A DNA stretch of 6,021 nucleotides. It comes from Nitrospira sp. (GTDB taxonomy: Bacteria > UBA9089 > CG2-30-40-21 > SBAY01). The DNA is taken from positions 1 through 6,021 of the forward strand of contig SBAY01000215.1 of assembly GCA_005239945.1 (NCBI GenBank). The letters are read 5' to 3'. The position numbers were made by a program, and so were the translations under genes. The notes under the pieces were generated by a model. The model made no database searches. It had not been told where the DNA came from and was given only the letters and a program-made list of their open reading frames with translations. Positions 1 to 5,914 of this stretch are shown piece after piece. Within the stretch, counting starts at the first letter, position 1, and every line of letters begins with the position of its first letter.

Positions 1-24
1 AAAAATCTCCTTCCTTCTCTCCTT

Positions 25-48
25 CTCAACCTTAACCTTAACCTCAAC
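25..48. repeat. Short tandem repeat of hexamer CTYAAC
   Basis: Four head-to-tail copies of a 6-base unit are visible (CTCAAC, CTTAAC, CTTAAC, CTCAAC), followed by a partial CTT. They lie in a stretch that is almost pure pyrimidine on the + strand (about positions 6-56). No gene is seen in this part of the window. Function is unknown; it looks like an intergenic low-complexity repeat. Confidence 0.6.
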
Positions 49-92
49 CTTCTTTCTAAAGGTTTATCCATCAATTGAGGTGTGACAGAGCA

Positions 93-139
93 CTAGAGAC
101 ATTAGACTTATAGAAAGGTCTTAAGTCTAATGTCTATAG
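93..139. repeat. Strong hairpin / inverted repeat upstream of aroE
   Basis: AGACATTAGACTTA (97-110) is the exact reverse complement of TAAGTCTAATGTCT (122-135), giving a perfect 14-bp stem with an 11-base loop. After one mismatch (96/136) three more pairs form (93-95 with 137-139). A variant of the same unit, TTGTCTAATA, follows at about 144-153. No T-run follows, so it is not a standard terminator. It sits 43 bases before the aroE start, so it could be a 5' leader structure, or simply a dispersed intergenic repeat. I see no convincing -35/-10 pair around it. Confidence 0.7.
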
Positions 140-181
140 CCTATTGTCTAATATGATTTAAAAAGGAATTCGATAAACGCA

Positions 182-1042
182 ATGAATATCAATGCCCTGA
201 CAAAGATAGTAGGATTAATTGGTTACCCAATAGACTACACCCTTTCACCAGATATGCACAATGCCGCCTTTAAAGAATTAAACCTGAATTTTGTTTATCT
301 TCCATTCAGGGTCAAATCCGAAAACTTGCAGTCAGCGATTAAGGGCTTGCCTGCCTTAAATATAGTCGGGGTAAATGTGACCATACCTCATAAAGAATTG
401 GCGATGAAATACCTGGATGATTTCTCATTAGAGGCAAGTATGATTGGTGCGGTAAATACTATTTGTGTTCAGGATGGGAAATTGTTCGGGGATAATACTG
501 ATGGTAAAGGATTTATCGCCTCGCTAAAAGAGGAATTGAAGGTTGACCCAACGGATAAAAAGGTTTTTATCCTGGGGGCAGGTGGTGCGGCACGGGCTAT
601 TGGCTTTTCCCTGGCTAAGCTAAATGTTAAACGGATGACCATTACGGATATCGACATACCCAGGACAGAAAGGCTGTCGGCTGACATTAAACATCATTTC
701 CATGAATTACGGGTAGATACCGTAGGGTTAAAGGATAAGGAATTTGGAAGGAATATTTCAGATTGTGATATATTGATTAATGCTACTCCTTGCGGTATGC
801 ATCAGGATGACCCATTATTAATCAATCCCGATTGGGTTTTTTCAACCCATGTTGTCTATGATATTATTTACAATCCACCGCAAACACCTTTACTTAAAAT
901 GGCAAAGGAAAGAGGTTGCCTTACCCAAAATGGGCTGGGTATGTTAATTCATCAAGGGGCATTATCATTTGAACTCTGGACAGGGGAAAAAGCCCCTGTT
1001 GAGGTTATGCGTCAGGCAATAAAATTAAAAATTAAAAGTTAA
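182..1042 (+). CDS. aroE: Shikimate dehydrogenase (AroE)
   Basis: This enzyme reduces 3-dehydroshikimate to shikimate in the cytosolic pathway to chorismate and aromatic amino acids. The 286 residues match the usual length. The N-terminal substrate domain shows TLSPDMHN (20-27; Thr20 replaces the usual first Ser of SxS), NVTIPHK (65-71) with catalytic Lys71, GAVNT (89-93), and GDNTDG (103-108) with catalytic partner Asp107. The Rossmann domain shows GAGGAAR (132-138), NATPCGM (200-206), VYDIIYNP (225-232) and NGLGMLIHQGA (250-260). At the cofactor-selecting position the NRT motif of NADP-dependent enzymes is replaced by DID (156-158). An acidic residue there suggests NAD, as in NAD-linked quinate/shikimate dehydrogenases; this is inference. 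The start is supported by family alignment. AGGAA at 164-168 is a rather distant ribosome site, 13 bases away. The last residues (KLKIKS) and the stop codon are encoded inside an A/T repeat. dapA follows 81 bases downstream on the same strand. Confidence 0.95.
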   Translation: MNINALTKIVGLIGYPIDYTLSPDMHNAAFKELNLNFVYLPFRVKSENLQSAIKGLPALNIVGVNVTIPHKELAMKYLDDFSLEASMIGAVNTICVQDGKLFGDNTDGKGFIASLKEELKVDPTDKKVFILGAGGAARAIGFSLAKLNVKRMTITDIDIPRTERLSADIKHHFHELRVDTVGLKDKEFGRNISDCDILINATPCGMHQDDPLLINPDWVFSTHVVYDIIYNPPQTPLLKMAKERGCLTQNGLGMLIHQGALSFELWTGEKAPVEVMRQAIKLKIKS

Positions 1043-1103
1043 AAATTAAAAGTTAAAAAATAAAAGATTCTACCTTTTCCATTTTTAATTTTTAATTTTT
1101 TAC
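1021..1103 (+). repeat. A/T-only repeat forming a long hairpin between aroE and dapA
   Basis: The left side repeats units of the form TTAAAAATTAAAAG; the right side (1081-1101) is A(T5)AA(T5)AA(T6). Positions 1038-1061 pair with 1081-1103 almost throughout (one mismatch, one G-U, one bulge). A further inner helix forms from 1062-1066 with 1074-1078 around a 7-base loop. The aroE stop codon (1040-1042) is inside the left arm, and the structure ends 2 bases before the dapA ribosome site (1106-1114). An A-tract/T-tract hairpin could weaken or terminate transcription between the two genes, or it may just be a dispersed intergenic repeat. No regulatory role can be shown from sequence alone. Confidence 0.65.
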
Positions 1104-1123
1104 TCTGAGGAGGTAATAATAAA

Positions 1124-2002
1124 ATGTTCAAAGGCTCAATCGTAGCTTTAGTTACACCATTTAAAAATGGTCAGGTGGACAAGGAGAAGCTATTAAAATT
1201 AGTCGAGTTCCATATTCAAGAAGGGACTGACGGCATTGTCCCTTGCGGGACAACAGGTGAATCGGCTACCCTCTCCCATGAGGAACACAAAGAGATTGTA
1301 ACGACAGTAGTAGAGGCAGTAAATAAAAGGATACCGGTAATTGCTGGTGCAGGCTCAAACTGTACCCGCGAATCGATTGAGTTAGCCCGTCATGCCAAAA
1401 AGGTAGGTGCTGATGCCATACTGGCTGTTACACCCTATTACAATAAGCCTACTCAGGAAGGGCTTTATGCACATTATGCCGCTATTGCCAACGAAGTAGA
1501 TATTCCGTTGATTCCTTATAATGTTCCAGGTCGCACCGGGGTGAATTTACTCCCGGAAACTGTAGCCAGATTATCTATGATTGATAATATTGTCGGGATT
1601 AAAGAGGCATCGGCTGATTTAAGGCAACAAAGTAAAATCGTTGAACTTTGTCGTAAGGATTTTGCCTTACTTTCAGGAGATGACTTTACCTTACTGCCAA
1701 CACTATCAATTGGCGGAGTAGGGGTTATCTCTGTCGTAGCCAATATTATTCCAAAGGATGTAGCCAATTTGGTCAGGGAATTTAACCAGGGAAATTTCGA
1801 GGAAGCGAAGAAACTACATTACAAAATATTCCCAATATGTGAGGCGATGTTTATCGAAACAAATCCCGTGCCGGTAAAAGAGGCATTAGGGATGATGGAT
1901 ATGATTTTGCCTGAGGTCCGCTTGCCGTTAGTGCCGTTAAAAGACACAAATCGAAAGAAAGTATATGAAGTGTTACAGGCTTATGGATTAATCCCTAAGT
2001 AG
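1124..2002 (+). CDS. dapA: 4-Hydroxy-tetrahydrodipicolinate synthase (DapA)
   Basis: This enzyme condenses pyruvate with aspartate semialdehyde in the cytosol, the committed step to diaminopimelate and lysine. Its 292 residues are the same length as E. coli DapA and it is intact. Residues seen: GTTGES (42-47) with Thr43/Thr44, TPYYN (103-107) with Tyr106, YNVPGRTG (132-139) with Tyr132 and Arg137, Schiff-base Lys160 in GIKEA (158-162), SGDD (184-187) and GVGVISVVAN (198-207). The residues that bind the feedback inhibitor lysine in the E. coli enzyme all have counterparts: Ser47, Ala48, His52, His55, Asn79, Glu83, Tyr105. Lysine inhibition is therefore predicted. A strong ribosome site, TGAGGAGGT (1106-1114), supports the start. 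No other lysine-pathway gene is in the window. It may be co-transcribed with aroE, but the hairpin between them leaves this open. An alternative within the pyruvate aldolase family (NAL, KDG aldolase) is unlikely given the conserved Arg137 and GTTGES. Confidence 0.96.
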   Translation: MFKGSIVALVTPFKNGQVDKEKLLKLVEFHIQEGTDGIVPCGTTGESATLSHEEHKEIVTTVVEAVNKRIPVIAGAGSNCTRESIELARHAKKVGADAILAVTPYYNKPTQEGLYAHYAAIANEVDIPLIPYNVPGRTGVNLLPETVARLSMIDNIVGIKEASADLRQQSKIVELCRKDFALLSGDDFTLLPTLSIGGVGVISVVANIIPKDVANLVREFNQGNFEEAKKLHYKIFPICEAMFIETNPVPVKEALGMMDMILPEVRLPLVPLKDTNRKKVYEVLQAYGLIPK

Positions 2003-2025
2003 GTAACAATCGTTTAGGATTTTTT
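1991..2025 (+). terminator. Weak possible terminator overlapping the dapA stop
   Basis: ATCCCTAA (1991-1998) can pair with TTAGGAT (2014-2020) with one bulged C, and a run of six T follows (2020-2025). The stem is short with a 15-base loop, so this is a marginal intrinsic terminator. The candidate at 2171-2210 looks stronger. Confidence 0.3.
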
Positions 2026-2170
2026 CCAGCAAGTCTCTACCTTGAACAAACCTAAAAATAGATAGCGATTTCGAAGCGGTAGTTTTCCCTACGATTCCCT
2101 CGCTATTAGTGAGAGGAAAGAGTATTTTCTCCCTTTATTTATCAGGAGTTACGATTCTTAGCCCAAGTTT
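2026..2170. other. Spacer after dapA without a convincing gene
   Basis: No start codon with a ribosome site and no recognisable protein is seen here. A + frame is open from about 2046 to 2240 but lacks ATG and matches no family I know. Some local structure exists. ATAGCGA (2062-2068) can pair with TCGCTAT (2100-2106), enclosing GTAG/CTAC (2079-2082 with 2089-2092). Alternatively CTCGCT (2099-2104) can pair with AGTGAG (2108-2113), and the two pairings exclude each other. TACGATTC occurs twice (2090-2097, 2150-2157). It may be dapA 3' untranslated sequence or the remains of something older. Confidence 0.4.
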
Positions 2171-2210
2171 ACCAATTTTCTATCAAAAATGGATAAAAAG
2201 TGGTTTTTTT
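2171..2210 (+). terminator. Likely intrinsic terminator downstream of dapA
   Basis: ACCAATTTTCTAT (2171-2183) pairs with ATAAAAAGTGGT (2193-2204) around a 9-base loop: eleven pairs with one mismatch and one bulge. A run of seven T (2204-2210) follows directly. It is correctly oriented to end a + strand transcript from aroE-dapA. The stem is A/T-rich except at the base (ACC/GGT), so efficiency is uncertain. Confidence 0.5.
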
Positions 2211-2248
2211 AGGCATGGTAAAAGTCATAAGTTGTTGTAAACATTGAG

Positions 2249-2277
2249 TTGGCATTTTTTACAAAATATGCTATACT
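2249..2277 (+). promoter_or_regulatory. Sigma70-type promoter with no obvious gene
   Basis: TTGGCA (2249-2254) is one base from the -35 consensus. A 17-base spacer (2255-2271) leads to TATACT (2272-2277), one base from the -10 consensus. The extended -10 TG is present (2269-2270), and the upstream region is A/T-rich. Transcription would begin near 2284 and run toward the 3' end of the convergent membrane protein gene. It lies just after the putative dapA terminator, so it looks like a separate unit. What it transcribes is unclear: a very short ORF or a hairpin RNA. Confidence 0.6.
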
Positions 2278-2283
2278 TTTTCC

Positions 2284-2349
2284 ATGTTTATTAAAGAGCT
2301 ACTCTTCTTGCTAACTCATGCTTTCAATCTTGACAAGGCAGTAGGCTGA
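2284..2349 (+). other. Possible leaderless 21-codon ORF after the orphan promoter
   Basis: An ATG sits 7 bases after the -10 hexamer, close to the expected transcription start. It opens a 21-codon frame (starts MFIKELLFLL, ends NLDKAVG, stop TGA). There is no ribosome site, so translation would have to be leaderless. The product resembles nothing I know, and the last codons and stop run into the GGCTGAAGG hairpin repeat. It may well be chance. Confidence 0.15.
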
Positions 2350-2414
2350 AGGTAGAAGACTGTTAGGATACTTCAGCCTTCTTTCCTTCAGCCTTCCTTT
2401 TACCTGCCTTTGTC
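2332..2414. repeat. Imperfect hairpin built from GGCTGAAGG-type repeats
   Basis: GACAAGGCA (2332-2340) matches the reverse complement of TGCCTTTGTC (2405-2414) apart from one extra base. AGGCTGAAGG (2343-2352) is the exact reverse complement of CCTTCAGCCT (2385-2394). A second copy of CTTCAGCCT lies at 2371-2379 and gives an alternative pairing. The arms differ in length by several inserted bases. No T-run follows on either strand, so it is not a classical terminator. It lies between convergent transcripts and is probably a dispersed repeat; if transcribed from the promoter at 2249 it would fold strongly. Confidence 0.65.
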
Positions 2415-2442
2415 CCGAGTATCTTACAACTGGCCACTAACT

Positions 2443-2877
2443 TCATTTCTCTTTCTTCACTGTTTCTATGCTCTTACCCATGATAGCCGCAATGGCTAAA
2501 CAGCCTACGACTGTTACTACGAAGGTGTAAATCAAACATGGTAGTGGAAATCGCATGGTAGTAACACAAAAGTCAGTCAGCATCCCTGGCAAAGGACCGA
2601 CTATCCACAACAGCAAGCCAAAGATAATCCCTTTTGACAAGACATTTTCCCCTGGGATTCCTTTATAAAGCAGCACATAGACGCATGCAATTAGCCAGCC
2701 TTGAACAAGATTCATTACCGGTAATCCTATCATAAAATACGCATCATCCACTGGTCTAAAAAGTTGCTTACAGGCATCATACCAGTGAGGGAATATGGCC
2801 ATATAGATTATCCCCCCTACAATCTGGGCAATAACCCCAAAAGCCAATCCTGCTAAAAACCAGCGCAATACCTTCAT
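2443..2877 (-). CDS. Small four-helix membrane protein of unknown function
   Basis: The 144-residue product is strongly hydrophobic, with four likely membrane helices at about 5-29, 48-70, 82-104 and 112-133. The N-terminus (MKVLRW), the loop around Lys72-Lys82 and the tail (KSIETVKKEK) carry the positive charge, so both ends are predicted to be cytoplasmic. The first outside loop (30-47) contains HWYDACKQLFRPVDD, and helix 3 contains WIVGPLPGMLTD (91-102). The pattern AGLAFGV...GGIIY near the start and GPLPG in helix 3 looks like a conserved small-membrane-protein family that I cannot name with certainty. There are no catalytic motifs, and the first helix reads as a membrane helix rather than a cleaved signal. 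A strong ribosome site (AGGAGG, + positions 2887-2892, 9 bases from the ATG) supports the start and a real gene. It lies 414 bases downstream of secA on the same strand but is separated by repeats, so probably has its own promoter. Confidence 0.8.
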   Translation of the reverse strand: MKVLRWFLAGLAFGVIAQIVGGIIYMAIFPHWYDACKQLFRPVDDAYFMIGLPVMNLVQGWLIACVYVLLYKGIPGENVLSKGIIFGLLLWIVGPLPGMLTDFCVTTMRFPLPCLIYTFVVTVVGCLAIAAIMGKSIETVKKEK

Positions 2878-2893
2878 CTTATCTCACCTCCTC

Positions 2894-2910
2894 GTATAAT
2901 ATCGTTATAC
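2894..2910. promoter_or_regulatory. Palindromic site just upstream of the membrane protein ribosome site
   Basis: GTATAA (2894-2899) and TTATAC (2905-2910) are exact inverted halves separated by 5 bases. The site lies 1-17 bases beyond the Shine-Dalgarno stretch and contains TATAAC- and TATTAT-like -10 candidates on the - strand. It could be an operator over the start region or just an A/T-rich promoter. No good -35 was found at proper spacing. Confidence 0.3.
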
Positions 2911-2915
2911 TGGGC

Positions 2916-3122
2916 TTTCGTGATTTTTAGTGGTTAAAATCCCTTGAAAACACAAGGAACACCAATTATTGCTATGTTAAGGTTAAACCCTAAGTTGCCA
3001 AAAATTATAAACACGAAAACTTGAAATTCAAGAAAATACGAAAAGGAATAAAGAATATATATATTTTTTCGTGCTTTTATACTTTCGTGATTTCGTGATT
3101 CTTATGGAATAAATTCACGAAA
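2916..3122. repeat. Cluster of TTTCGTGA / TCACGAAA repeats and hairpins
   Basis: TTTCGTGA occurs at 2916-2923, 3083-3090 and 3091-3098 (the last two in tandem). TTTTCGTG lies at 3066-3073. Inverted forms are at 3012-3019 (CACGAAAA), 3037-3044 (TACGAAAA) and 3115-3122 (TCACGAAA). Hairpins can form between 3012-3019 and 3066-3073, and between 3091-3098 and 3115-3122. A separate perfect palindrome, CTTGAAATTCAAG, lies at 3020-3032. No coding frame is evident. This explains most of the secA to membrane protein spacer; role unknown. Confidence 0.65.
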
Positions 3123-3291
3123 CTCCAAGTTATATTAAATTAATGGTTGAATAAATAGATAACGGTGTAAGAGGGTATTTCTCTTTTTCTGTTTAGCATA
3201 ATTTGGCATTCCGAACACTATTGTCCCGAATCCCGAAATCCAAACCCCGAATTCCGTTAAACATAATTCTTATCCACCAATTACTGCCCCA
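3123..3291. repeat. Remaining spacer after secA, with CCCGAAT-type repeats
   Basis: Within 3211-3256 the motif CCCGAAT recurs with small changes: CCGAAC (3211-3216), CCCGAAT (3225-3231), CCCGAAAT (3232-3239), CCCCGAATT (3245-3253). On the - strand this reads as repeated ATTCGGG just beyond the secA stop. No clean intrinsic terminator for secA is seen. No gene is supported in 3123-3291. Confidence 0.45.
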
Positions 3292-5880
3292 TTACGCCCC
3301 AGCCGACATCTTTTCCATACAACATTTCTTGAATTTCTTCCCACTTCCACAAGGGCAGGGGTCATTTCTACCGAGTTTATGTTTTAGGTCAATATCTCCT
3401 GCCGGTAGTTCCTTTTTTCCTTTTTGAGGCTGATGTGGGTGATGTTTTATTTGAGAGGGTTGGTTAATGCCTGTTATGTGCATAGCTCTGGGCGAAATAA
3501 GAGGTGTCTCTCGCTCGACTATCGGTATCTTAAAGATGTATTCTAGCGCCTCTTCCTTGACCTTAGCCACTAAGGCATCAAACATCATATAACTTTCATG
3601 CCGATACTCGATCAATGGGTCCTTTTGTCCATAAGCCCGCAGGTTAATTCCTTCGCGGAGATAGTCCATATTATGGAGATGGTCCTTCCAATGGCTGTCA
3701 AGGACATGAATCATAACACTACGCTGGAGTTGGTTCATCTGTTCCTTGCCAATCAAATCCTCTCTTTTCTTATAAACCTCTTTAATCCCGGCAATGGCCA
3801 TCTCCTCCAGGTCATCGAAATTCTGGACACCAGTAAAATCAAAGATTATGCCAAAATTTTGATGTAATCTGTTTTGCAATGCCTCTTTATCCCAATCATC
3901 AGGATGTATTTTTTCACCGGCAAAAGTATGAAGAATCTCATCGGTTACCTCCTCGATTATTTCCTGAATATGTCCGGATAAATCCTCCTCGTTTAATATT
4001 CTATCCCTTTCGGAATAGATAATGGTTCTTTGTTGATTCATAACATCGTCATACTCAAGTAGTCTTTTGCGAATATCGAAATTATGTCCTTCTACCTGTT
4101 TTTGTGCCCGTTCTATAGCCTTGTTAATCCATGGATGTTCGATTACTTGGTCATCTTCAAGCCCTAATTTTTCCATAATGACTTGAATCTTTTCCGAGCC
4201 GAATATCCGCATCAGGTCATCTTCGAGGGAAAGATAAAATTTGGATGAGCCCGGGTCGCCCTGTCTGCCTGCCCGACCACGAAGCTGATTATCGATTCGT
4301 CTTGATTCATGCCGCTCTGTCCCCAGAATGTGCAACCCACTTAATTCGACAACTTCCTTATGTTCTTCAGGATTAGGGGGATTACCTCCCAGGATAATAT
4401 CTGTTCCTCTACCAGCCATATTCGTGGCAATAGTTATGGCCCTCTTACGACCTGCCTGGGCAACAATATGAGCCTCCATCTCATGGTATTTGGCATTTAG
4501 CACCTGGTGAGGGATTGCCTCTTTTTTCAGCATGGCACTTAACCGCTCTGATTTTTCTACTGAGATTGTTCCAACCAGAACCGGTCTTCCTTTTTTATAC
4601 AATTCGACAATTTCCTGAATAATTGCCTTGAATTTCTCTTTCTCACCCTTGTAAATCACATCGGGATATTCATGACGAATAAGTAATTTATTAGTCGGTA
4701 TAACGACAACATCCAATTTATAAATTTTATCGAACTCCTCTGCCTCAGTATCGGCTGTTCCGGTCATTCCGGCTAATTTATTATACATCCGGAAATAGTT
4801 CTGGAAGGTAATAGTGGCTAATGTTTGGTTTTCTTCCCTTACCCTTAAGCCCTCTTTAGCCTCTAATGCCTGATGAAGCCCTTCCGAATATCTCCGTCCG
4901 GGCATAAGTCTGCCTGTAAATTCATCGACAATGACTATCTCTCCGTCCTTGCACATATACTCTACATCTCGTTTGAACAGGGTATGTGCCTTTAACGCCT
5001 GGACAACATGATGAGCCAGATCCATATTTCTTGGGTCATAAAGATTTTTTACCTTAAGTAATTTTTCCGCCTTGCTTACCCCCTCTTCCGTTAAACTGAC
5101 CGTGCGCAGTTTCTCATCAACCTGGTAGTCCTTATCCTTACGAAGATAGGGGACAATTTTATCAACGAGGTAATATTTATCTGTGGATTCCTCGGCTGGT
5201 CCCGAGATAATAAGTGGGGTTCTTGCCTCGTCAATCAAGATCGAATCCACCTCATCTACGATGGCAAAGTTATGTCCTCGTTGAACCTTCAGGGTTTTAT
5301 GGGGGACCATATTATCACGGAGGTAATCGAAGCCAAATTCATTATTTGTGCCGTAGGTAATATCACAGGCATAAGCCTGTTGTCGTTGAGACGAGGTCAG
5401 GTCATGCTGAATTACCCCTACGGAAAGCCCTAAAAATTCATAAATAGGTCCCATCCATTCACGGTCTCTTTTGGCTAAATAATCATTGACCGTAACGATA
5501 TGTACCCCTTTACCTGTCAGGGCATTCAAATAAGTTGGCAGGGTAGCTACCAAGGTTTTCCCTTCCCCTGTTTTCATCTCGGCAATCTTGCCTTCGTGTA
5601 AGACTATGCCACCCATCAACTGGACATCGAAATGACGCATATTAAGGGTACGTTTCCCTACTTCACGCACCACAGCAAAAGCCTCGAATAAAATATCCTC
5701 CAGGGTTTCACCATTGGCAAATCTTTTTTTGAATTCATCGGTCTTTGCCCGTAACTGTGCATCTGATAGTTGGCTGATTTCTGGCTCTAAAGCATTAATT
5801 TCCTCAACTAAGGGTGCGAGCCGACGCAAATCCCTTTCTTGTTTAGTACCAAAAACCTTCTTTAATATCGTTCCAATCAT
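3292..5880 (-). CDS. secA: Preprotein translocase ATPase SecA
   Basis: SecA is the cytosolic and membrane-peripheral motor that drives unfolded preproteins through SecYEG using ATP. The 862-residue protein is complete. In order: N-terminal helices; nucleotide-binding domain 1 with Walker A MKTGEGKT (102-109, Lys108), NDYLAKRD (132-139) and Walker B IVDEVDS (207-213, Asp209/Glu210); the preprotein cross-linking insertion (about 225-370); GMTGTA (371-376); domain 2 with TNMAGRGTDI (486-495) and QLRGRAGRQGDPG (532-544); YDDVMNQQR (610-618) in the long scaffold helix; the wing and two-helix finger region (about 620-780); a His/Gln/Lys-rich linker (about 797-830); and a C-terminal SEC-C zinc site with Cys842, Cys844, Cys853 and Cys854. 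The zinc site suggests SecB or ribosome contact. The start fits the family (MIGTILKKVFG). The ribosome site AGGAGG (+ 5894-5899) is rather far, 13 bases from the ATG. No secM-like arrest gene precedes it; the upstream neighbour is a transposase remnant. No clear promoter is visible. Confidence 0.98.
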   Translation of the reverse strand: MIGTILKKVFGTKQERDLRRLAPLVEEINALEPEISQLSDAQLRAKTDEFKKRFANGETLEDILFEAFAVVREVGKRTLNMRHFDVQLMGGIVLHEGKIAEMKTGEGKTLVATLPTYLNALTGKGVHIVTVNDYLAKRDREWMGPIYEFLGLSVGVIQHDLTSSQRQQAYACDITYGTNNEFGFDYLRDNMVPHKTLKVQRGHNFAIVDEVDSILIDEARTPLIISGPAEESTDKYYLVDKIVPYLRKDKDYQVDEKLRTVSLTEEGVSKAEKLLKVKNLYDPRNMDLAHHVVQALKAHTLFKRDVEYMCKDGEIVIVDEFTGRLMPGRRYSEGLHQALEAKEGLRVREENQTLATITFQNYFRMYNKLAGMTGTADTEAEEFDKIYKLDVVVIPTNKLLIRHEYPDVIYKGEKEKFKAIIQEIVELYKKGRPVLVGTISVEKSERLSAMLKKEAIPHQVLNAKYHEMEAHIVAQAGRKRAITIATNMAGRGTDIILGGNPPNPEEHKEVVELSGLHILGTERHESRRIDNQLRGRAGRQGDPGSSKFYLSLEDDLMRIFGSEKIQVIMEKLGLEDDQVIEHPWINKAIERAQKQVEGHNFDIRKRLLEYDDVMNQQRTIIYSERDRILNEEDLSGHIQEIIEEVTDEILHTFAGEKIHPDDWDKEALQNRLHQNFGIIFDFTGVQNFDDLEEMAIAGIKEVYKKREDLIGKEQMNQLQRSVMIHVLDSHWKDHLHNMDYLREGINLRAYGQKDPLIEYRHESYMMFDALVAKVKEEALEYIFKIPIVERETPLISPRAMHITGINQPSQIKHHPHQPQKGKKELPAGDIDLKHKLGRNDPCPCGSGKKFKKCCMEKMSAGA

Positions 5881-5914
5881 CTTTATTTATCATCCTCCTG
5901 GATTTAGAAATTCC

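Noticed and set aside
2046..2240. Open + strand frame of about 65 codons after dapA
   Set aside because: It has no ATG or ribosome site, the translation resembles no family, and the putative terminator at 2171-2210 lies inside it. Probably chance.
2330..2335. Exact TTGACA as a -35 box
   Set aside because: No -10-like hexamer occurs 16-18 bases downstream, and the sequence belongs to the hairpin repeat.
2916..3122. TTTCGTGA repeat cluster as a CRISPR array
   Set aside because: Units are only 8 bases, irregularly spaced and in both orientations, with no constant-length spacers and no cas gene nearby.
3203..3427. Overlapping frames inside or opposite aroE, dapA and secA (for example + 3203-3427, + 3598-3867, - 469-687, - 1516-1767)
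   Set aside because: They lie antisense to well-supported genes, have no ribosome sites or recognisable domains, and follow the coding pattern of the opposite strand.
5844..5893. ATG directly after the secA AGGAGG (- strand, at 5891-5893) opening a 16-codon frame overlapping secA
   Set aside because: There is no spacing between the Shine-Dalgarno and this ATG, the frame is not that of SecA, and the peptide is very short. The SecA start at 5880 matches the family.
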